Source of the DNA: a virus
Length of the DNA: 35,754 nucleotides
IMG/VR virus record: IMGVR_UViG_3300034685_000399
Coordinates: 1-35,754 of that record
Reading direction: 5' to 3' (one strand)
Part shown: piece by piece, positions 31,583 through 35,754 of the stretch
Numbering within the stretch: position 1 is the stretch's first letter
Layout of the letters: each line of letters opens with the position of its first letter
Position numbers and translations under genes: made by a program
Notes under the pieces: model-generated
The model's input: only the letters and a program-made list of their open reading frames with translations
Told to the model about the DNA's origin: nothing
Databases searched by the model: none

Positions 31583-31648
31583 CTAAATCCCTCCTTTATA
31601 ACTCATAGCCTTTACTATTTTCTCGTCAAGCTCCTGGCTTTTTGCTAC
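31583..31648 (-). pseudogene. Short decayed frame upstream of the 33-aa gene
   Basis: Twenty-one open codons after a TAA encode VAKSQELDEKIVKAMSYKGG plus one residue. A good AGGAGG stands 15-20 bases before, followed by ATA in the place of ATG and a frame change. It could be a small gene that has lost its start and frame. Low confidence. Confidence 0.25.
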
Positions 31649-31671
31649 TTAACTATCGCTATATAAACCTC

Positions 31672-31953
31672 CTAATTTGTTAGTTTAATTAACTCTGTTT
31701 TAATAAGATTGAGAAATTCATCCTTCTTAACTAATTCCTCTTTTAATCTAGTTATTTCCTCTTCTAGTTCTATTTCTCTTGTTGTCTTTCCAAAGCAAAT
31801 AACATTGGTATATTCGTCTACATGTTGTTGAGTAAATCTTAAGTCAGTTCCAACCTTGAAAAATTGCAACTTATTTCTAGCTACTTCTCTTTTTATAGTC
31901 TCTGGATGTACATCAAACATTTCTGCTAGGTCTTTAACTTTGTAATACTTCAA
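31672..31953 (-). CDS. Helix-turn-helix DNA-binding protein (excisionase-like)
   Basis: From TTG 31953, with AGGAGG eight bases upstream, the product is 93 aa: KYYKVKDLAEMFDVHPETIK is a MerR/excisionase-type HTH, followed by VGTDLRFTQQHVDEY (DNA contact wing) and a C-terminal coiled coil. The ATG at 31986 lies inside the upstream gene, before the ribosome site. It may be the recombination directionality factor (xis) or a regulator. It overlaps no neighbour in the chosen form. Confidence 0.7.
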   Translation of the reverse strand: MKYYKVKDLAEMFDVHPETIKREVARNKLQFFKVGTDLRFTQQHVDEYTNVICFGKTTREIELEEEITRLKEELVKKDEFLNLIKTELIKLTN

Positions 31954-31973
31954 AGTTAGTTCCTCCTTTCTAA

Positions 31974-32774
31974 TTAATTTAAGCATGCAATTTCTTCTGC
32001 TACTTCACTTTCAATGTCTTTACCCAATATCTCCTGTATAACTGGTATAACTGATTTATAGTACCTGAAACATGGGACTTCTTTGTTACTGTACCTTGAC
32101 TTGTCATGAAACCATTTCCCGTATTCTTCAGTTTTTAAATTATGTTCTTTTGCAATCCTGCCAACCTTGTTTGCACTTATACCTAAAATCTTGCCAACCT
32201 GTTCTGCTGTTAATGTTTCCTCCTGTAGTTCTGGTAGTGGTAATAACGGTTTGCCTGCCACAATTTCAGTCGCATAAGTGTAAAGTATTTGCCTGTATGT
32301 AGGGCTTATCTCCTCTTTCTCGGCAAGTTTTAAAAGTATATTAGCTTTTCTTACAAGTGAATTATTGTATCGTGCTTCTGAAAGTTTCTTCTTATCCTCA
32401 GTTGGGATTATCTTAGCTTGTCCCTTCCTTAAAGCCTTTAATATTTTTCTTACCCATGCTCTAAACTCTTTAGCTTTTTCTGTACCTGATAGAAATGTTA
32501 CTTCATAAATCCCATCTTCTGTGAAAACTCTCATTTCCCTTGATACTTCTCGGTTTCCTTCAAGTACCCTCAGTTTGAGATAGGTTGAAAATTCATTTTG
32601 TTTAAGATATTCATTTCTATCAACAACATTGTTGATACCAGTTACTGGATTTGAGTAACCCAATGCCTCTCCTAATTGTTTTGCAGTCATGTAAATATTG
32701 CCTTGTTCGTCTTTCCAAAAATCACATTGGACTTGTCCGAAATTTTCAGATTTAACAATTGCTAAATTATTCAT
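31974..32774 (-). CDS. Phage antirepressor, Bro-N type
   Basis: The 266-aa protein has an N-terminal Bro-N domain (about 10-110: MTAKQLGEALGYSNPVTGIN, RVFTEDGIYEVTFLSGTEKA, FRAWVRKILKALRKG) and a C-terminal DNA-binding part with LTAEQVGKILGISANKVGRI, a Rha/KilA-like HTH. Bro-N/ANT proteins antagonise or replace the CI-type repressor during induction. It begins immediately after the Cro-like gene, its ATG one base away, and so is made early in lytic growth. Confidence 0.88.
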   Translation of the reverse strand: MNNLAIVKSENFGQVQCDFWKDEQGNIYMTAKQLGEALGYSNPVTGINNVVDRNEYLKQNEFSTYLKLRVLEGNREVSREMRVFTEDGIYEVTFLSGTEKAKEFRAWVRKILKALRKGQAKIIPTEDKKKLSEARYNNSLVRKANILLKLAEKEEISPTYRQILYTYATEIVAGKPLLPLPELQEETLTAEQVGKILGISANKVGRIAKEHNLKTEEYGKWFHDKSRYSNKEVPCFRYYKSVIPVIQEILGKDIESEVAEEIACLN

Positions 32775-32987
32775 TTACTTGTCCTCCTTTTGTTCATCAG
32801 AAAAAAATACTGCTAATACACTCTCCCCTAGCGCTTCTGCTATACTTTCCATTGTTTCTTTACTTGGATTGTGCCTAAGACCTCGTTCTAGATTACTAAT
32901 ATAGCTTGGGGCAAGTCCTGTTAGTTCTGACATTTTATAGAGACTGTATCCCAATTTAACCCTCATTTCTTTTATATTATTCAACAA
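32775..32987 (-). CDS. Cro-like XRE regulator, 70 aa
   Basis: The short protein is a single XRE HTH: LGYSLYKMSELTGLAPSYIS followed by NLERGLRHNPSKETM. A basic RVKLG stretch precedes. It is the first gene of the leftward early operon, opposite the repressor, the typical position of cro. AGGAGATG precedes ATG 32987. It probably binds one of the two operator families in the switch. Confidence 0.88.
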   Translation of the reverse strand: MLNNIKEMRVKLGYSLYKMSELTGLAPSYISNLERGLRHNPSKETMESIAEALGESVLAVFFSDEQKEDK

Positions 32988-33015
32988 ATTTCATCTCCTT
33001 CCATATCGTTGTGAT

Positions 33016-33044
33016 ATTATAATATCATGCTCTGACAGAGTTCA
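33016..33044 (-). promoter_or_regulatory. Leftward early promoter (cro promoter)
   Basis: TATAAT on the minus strand (33016-33021) lies 29 bases before the cro start. The -35 at 33039-33044 (TGAACT) is weak. The first repressor-type operator (33030-33040) covers the spacer and -35, so it can be shut by bound repressor. The palindrome 33013-33026 lies across the -10. Confidence 0.5.
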
Positions 33045-33102
33045 TCAAATAAATCATTCTCCGTTAGAGTTTGTTATTTTAATTTATCGCTTTCTGTCAG
33101 AG
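33030..33102. promoter_or_regulatory. Three CTCTG-CAGAG operators (O1-O3)
   Basis: CTCTGACAGAG (33030-33040) is a perfect palindrome; CTCCGTTAGAG (33059-33069) and TTCTGTCAGAG (33092-33102) are variants. Starts are 29 and 33 bases apart, roughly three helical turns. The nearest one covers the cro promoter. Likely operators for the CI-like repressor or for Cro. Confidence 0.75.
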
Positions 33103-33130
33103 TTTATCTTAAAATATCTTTATTTTGCTA

Positions 33131-33159
33131 TTGTCTTTTATTCTCTAAAGGAATATAAT
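33131..33159 (+). promoter_or_regulatory. Repressor promoter
   Basis: TTGTCT (33131-33136) and TATAAT (33154-33159) with a 17-bp spacer are a near-consensus housekeeping promoter. Transcription would start near 33166, 28 bases before the TTG of the repressor. A second operator family lies across it. Confidence 0.75.
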
Positions 33160-33177
33160 ATATTCTAGTAGAGAATA
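33139..33177. promoter_or_regulatory. Two TATTC-GAATA operators over the repressor promoter
   Basis: TATTCTCTAAAGGAATA (33139-33155) and TATTCTAGTAGAGAATA (33161-33177) are 17-bp imperfect palindromes 22 bases apart (two turns), flanking and overlapping the -10. The motif differs from O1-O3, so a second regulator (Cro, antirepressor or the repressor itself) is expected to bind here. Confidence 0.6.
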
Positions 33178-33193
33178 AAAGGAGGTTCAAAAA

Positions 33194-33835
33194 TTGATTG
33201 GGAAGAATATAAGGAGAATTAGAGAATCTAAAAAAATGGGTGTTAATGAAACCGCAAGAAAAATAGGTATGAGTGGTGGATATTTAAGTGCGCTTGAAAG
33301 AGGTGAAAAAAAGAACCCTAGCACGCAGACTTTAATCAAAATCGCAGATGCTCTTGGTGTACCTTTAGATTATTTATTAAGAGAATCAGTAAAAGCAATA
33401 ATTGAAGATAAGTTAGAAGAGTTAAATATGACTTTTGAAGAGCTGTCAGCTAAAACTAATATTCCTATAAAATTCTTTGACAATATAGATAATATAATTC
33501 CTGATGAAGGGGATTATGACCGTTTAAAGTTAATTGCTAATACCCTAGGATTAGAAGAGTCTATATTATTAAAAGCTTTATCTAGGCAAGAGCCGCCTGT
33601 ATATGAAGGCACATCATCAACTCCTGAGGATGATTTTGTGCAAGAAGAATCTACTTCTTATGATGTTGATGAGTTTAGAGACCCCGAATCAGCTATGGCA
33701 TTTTTGATAAAGCAGCCCTCTTTAGCTGCATATGGTGGGTATGATCCTAAGGCCATGTCTGATGATGAGGTAATAGAGTTTGCAAATGAATTATTAAGAC
33801 AACTTAAGTTATTAGGATTTAAATATAAAAAGTAG
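33194..33835 (+). CDS. CI-like repressor with tandem HTH domains
   Basis: The 213-aa protein starts at TTG 33194 with AGGAGG upstream. Residues 1-60 are an XRE HTH (GVNETARKIGMSGGYLSALE). A second, degenerate XRE-like unit follows (about 66-128: MTFEELSAKTNIPIKFFDNI, DRLKLIANTLGLEESILLKA). The C-terminal third is acidic, with no S24 LexA-type autoprotease. With the adjacent ImmA-type protease this fits ImmR/ImmA-type control, in which the protease removes the repressor. Autoregulation is likely from the operators at its promoter. Confidence 0.85.
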   Translation: MIGKNIRRIRESKKMGVNETARKIGMSGGYLSALERGEKKNPSTQTLIKIADALGVPLDYLLRESVKAIIEDKLEELNMTFEELSAKTNIPIKFFDNIDNIIPDEGDYDRLKLIANTLGLEESILLKALSRQEPPVYEGTSSTPEDDFVQEESTSYDVDEFRDPESAMAFLIKQPSLAAYGGYDPKAMSDDEVIEFANELLRQLKLLGFKYKK

Positions 33836-33843
33836 GTGTTATT

Positions 33844-34284
33844 ATGCTTAGGTATAAATGGATTGATGATATTATTTGTGGTCTTATTGATAGATATGAT
33901 ACAAATAATGTTTATGAGATTTGCGAAGGTGAAAATATTAAAATAGTAAAGCTAGATCCTGAGAATATTTTATTAGATAAAAAGGTGGCTTACTATTACA
34001 GAGATATTGAGGATAATGAAGTTATTTTCATTAGGAATAACTTACATCCAAATATAGAACAATTCATACTTAAGCATGAGCTTGGTCATGCATTACTGCA
34101 CCCAGCCATACTTAGCGCCCCTTATACACTATCAAATGTTGGAAGGTTAGAGAGGCAAGCTAATTATTTTGCTTTAAAACTATCAAACTTAAATTTTGAT
34201 AAAGTTGAACTTGAAGGTATGACCTTAGAACAAATCTCAAAATATTTTAAAATTCCACACCAACCTTTGAGGGAATTATTTTAA
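33844..34284 (+). CDS. ImmA/IrrE-type metallopeptidase
   Basis: The 146-aa protein carries HELGH (His78, Glu79, His82) in KHELGHALLHP, the zinc site of the ImmA/IrrE (COG2856) family, and a later RQANYFALKL helix providing the third ligand or support. In ICEBs1 and several phages it cleaves the partner repressor, inducing excision. It is 8 bp after the repressor and co-transcribed. The end abuts iteron array B. Confidence 0.9.
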   Translation: MLRYKWIDDIICGLIDRYDTNNVYEICEGENIKIVKLDPENILLDKKVAYYYRDIEDNEVIFIRNNLHPNIEQFILKHELGHALLHPAILSAPYTLSNVGRLERQANYFALKLSNLNFDKVELEGMTLEQISKYFKIPHQPLRELF

Positions 34285-34286
34285 GG

Positions 34287-34532
34287 TGTCAACAATGTCA
34301 ACAAAATTACTATATATAATATAATCGCTATATTAGGGGTATATGTATATACGTGTATATGCCTAATTATATAAATAATACTTATATAATATTTTTTGTT
34401 GACATTGTTGACGTTATAGCCTTAACTATTGGTATTAGTGGCTTTACACTGTCAACAAACTTGTCAACAAAGGTATTTTTACTGTTGACACTGTTGACAC
34501 TTACAATAATTGTTAATTCAACTTTGTTGACA
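34287..34532. repeat. Iteron array B (TGTCAACA type), second origin-like element
   Basis: Nine copies of TGTCAACA or its complement TGTTGACA are at 34287, 34296, 34397, 34406 (TGTTGACG, one mismatch), 34450, 34462, 34483, 34492 and 34525. They flank an AT-rich core (34323-34399) that matches the core of array A in 71 of 77 bases. Starts 34397, 34450, 34483 and 34525 are spaced 53, 33 and 42, exactly as in array A. The 312-bp space between ImmA and integrase holds this element and no convincing gene. Confidence 0.8.
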
Positions 34533-34596
34533 CTTGGTAAATACTGTATAACAAATTTTATTTATATAAATTCTTATTGAAAGGAGGTGAGAAAGA

Positions 34597-35754
34597 ATGG
34601 CAATAAGGGAAACTGAGAAAGGTTATTATGTTGAGGTATATTTAGGCAAAGACCCTCTGACAAATAAGAAGATTAGAAAAACAAAATTGTTCACGCCTAA
34701 AAACAGAAACTCTCTTAAAGAAGCTAAGATGTGGGAAGCTGAAATATTATCCTCCTACAAAACCGGAGAACTTGATTTAAAGGGTAATATGAAACTTTCC
34801 GACTATCTTGATTATTGGTTTGATACCTATGTTGTTACTAACACAGCATATCAAACACAGAAACGCTATAAAACGCTCTGTAATTGCATAAAAGAGCATA
34901 TAGGACATTTACCTTTGGAGAAGCTTAAAACACCTATTATAGAGCGATTTTATGCGGACTTAAAAAAAGAAACTATAACTCTTAAGAATGGAACTAAAAA
35001 AAGACGATACATGGATGGTACTATTTTAAAAACACACAAGCTGTTAAGGCAGGCTCTTGATAAAGCTGTTGCCTGGGATATGATTGCTAAAAATCCAGCG
35101 GACTATGCTACAGCTCCAGAAGATGATGAAAGAGAGATTAATACTTGGAGTATTGAAGAAGTAGAGTCTTTCTTAGAATTAATAAAGGATTCTAAGTTAT
35201 ACTTACCCGTATTCATAGCCTTTCATACCGGTATGCGTGAAGGCGAAATATGCGCACTACAATGGAGTGACATAAATTTAAAAGAAGGGTTTTTAACTGT
35301 AAATCATAACTTGGTACAACATAGCACAGAATTAGTTTTAGAAGAACCAAAGACATCAGCTAGTAAAGACATTATAATCTTAACTAAACAATTAAAAGAT
35401 AAGCTTGAAGAAGTTAAAAAACATCAAAAAATATTATATTTAGAAAGTGGAAAGACAGTAGAATTTAACTATGTTTGCTCTTGGGATGATGGCAGACCAC
35501 TAAGACCATTATATGTTACAAAGACCTTTACAAAGCACGTAGAGAAATATGGGTTTAAGAAAATTACATTTCATGGTTTAAGACATACTCACGCAACTAT
35601 ACTATTTGCTAACGGTGCTACTAGTCATGAAATATCTAAAAGATTACGCCATAGCAGGGTAGCCACAACAGATGATATTTACATCCACATAACAAAAGAA
35701 ATAAAAAAATCTACTGCTGATATATTTAGCAAAGCAGTAGAATCCGTAAAATAA
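34597..35754 (+). CDS. int: Tyrosine-recombinase integrase
   Basis: The 385-aa enzyme recombines phage and host attachment sites. An N-terminal arm-binding domain (about 1-60, GYYVEVYLGKDPLTNKKIRK) is followed by a SAM-like core-binding domain (about 65-165) and a catalytic domain with Arg214 (HTGMREGE), Lys252, His326-x-x-Arg329 (HGLRH), His352 and Tyr362 (TDDIYIH). All catalytic residues are present. A strong AAAGGAGGTGAG precedes the ATG. The stop is the last codon of the window; attP would normally lie just beyond. Confidence 0.95.
   Translation: MAIRETEKGYYVEVYLGKDPLTNKKIRKTKLFTPKNRNSLKEAKMWEAEILSSYKTGELDLKGNMKLSDYLDYWFDTYVVTNTAYQTQKRYKTLCNCIKEHIGHLPLEKLKTPIIERFYADLKKETITLKNGTKKRRYMDGTILKTHKLLRQALDKAVAWDMIAKNPADYATAPEDDEREINTWSIEEVESFLELIKDSKLYLPVFIAFHTGMREGEICALQWSDINLKEGFLTVNHNLVQHSTELVLEEPKTSASKDIIILTKQLKDKLEEVKKHQKILYLESGKTVEFNYVCSWDDGRPLRPLYVTKTFTKHVEKYGFKKITFHGLRHTHATILFANGATSHEISKRLRHSRVATTDDIYIHITKEIKKSTADIFSKAVESVK

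Noticed and set aside
34353-34580. 75-aa plus-strand frame across iteron array B
   Set aside because: It runs through the AT-rich core and the repeats, has no ribosome site, and its repeated LLTL-type residues simply reflect the iterons.
34285-35754. attP or attachment site
   Set aside because: No duplicated core can be identified because only one prophage end may be present, and the window stops exactly at the integrase stop codon.
1-35754. Insertion sequences, antibiotic resistance or toxin genes
   Set aside because: No transposase, resistance or toxin motif was seen on either strand.

Overview
The window is most of a temperate, HK97-type tailed-phage genome (siphovirus with a non-contractile tail), very probably a prophage of a low-GC Clostridium-like member of the Bacillota. 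The evidence is strong AT richness, AGA/ATA-rich codon use, AGGAGG ribosome sites with frequent TTG and GTG starts, a GH25-LysM endolysin, and the clostridial early set VapE / PolA / DUF2815 / DUF2800 / SNF2 / VRR-NUC. The window ends at the integrase stop codon and begins at the stop of an accessory (moron) gene, so no attachment site can be seen.

Layout. Positions 1-32987 are all on the minus strand and read right to left. From the right: Cro-like regulator, Bro-N antirepressor and small DNA-binding protein (31.7-33.0 kb); small early genes (30.5-31.6 kb); the DNA-replication block DUF2800, DUF2815, DNA polymerase A, PrimPol/VapE helicase, an iteron-rich origin-like region, VRR-NUC, SNF2 helicase and a sliding-clamp homologue (21.1-30.5 kb); small early genes and a sigma-region-4-like late regulator (19.5-20.9 kb); a putative late promoter at about 19.46 kb; HNH, small and large terminase, portal, protease and capsid (12.6-18.3 kb); head-tail joining and tail genes with a programmed -1 frameshift (7.2-12.6 kb); tail-tip genes (2.4-7.2 kb); holin and endolysin (0.8-2.2 kb); and a zinc-ribbon/DUF4352 membrane protein at the left edge. 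Positions 33194-35754 read the other way: a tandem-HTH repressor, its ImmA/IrrE-type protease and a tyrosine integrase. The 32988-33193 gap is the genetic switch and holds two different operator families.

Most unusual observation: two long iteron elements about 10 kb apart (24067-24311, 3' of the VapE helicase gene; 34287-34532, just 5' of integrase). They share a 77-bp AT-rich core (71/77 identical), the same orientation pattern and, downstream of the core, the same iteron spacing to the base (53, 33 and 42). Yet nearly all iterons differ by one concerted three-base switch: TGGATACA in one array, TGTCAACA in the other. This looks like one type of replication origin present twice with two binding specificities.

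Other notable signals. (1) A canonical A_AAA_AAC slippery heptamer makes the G/GT tail-assembly chaperone. (2) A cluster of lesions lies between 18.7 and 23.8 kb: a truncated DUF4355 scaffold gene, a 1-base deletion, a yopX/dUTPase fusion scar and a 7-bp insertion in the Walker A motif of SNF2. The structural genes look intact. (3) The late region has an activator-type promoter followed within about 90 nt by a terminator, and several more terminators lie inside the operon, which suggests regulated read-through. (4) Several real small genes were recovered by reading the sequence directly (2283-2336, 20831-20935, 30462-30632, 31067-31213, 31286-31414, 31481-31582).
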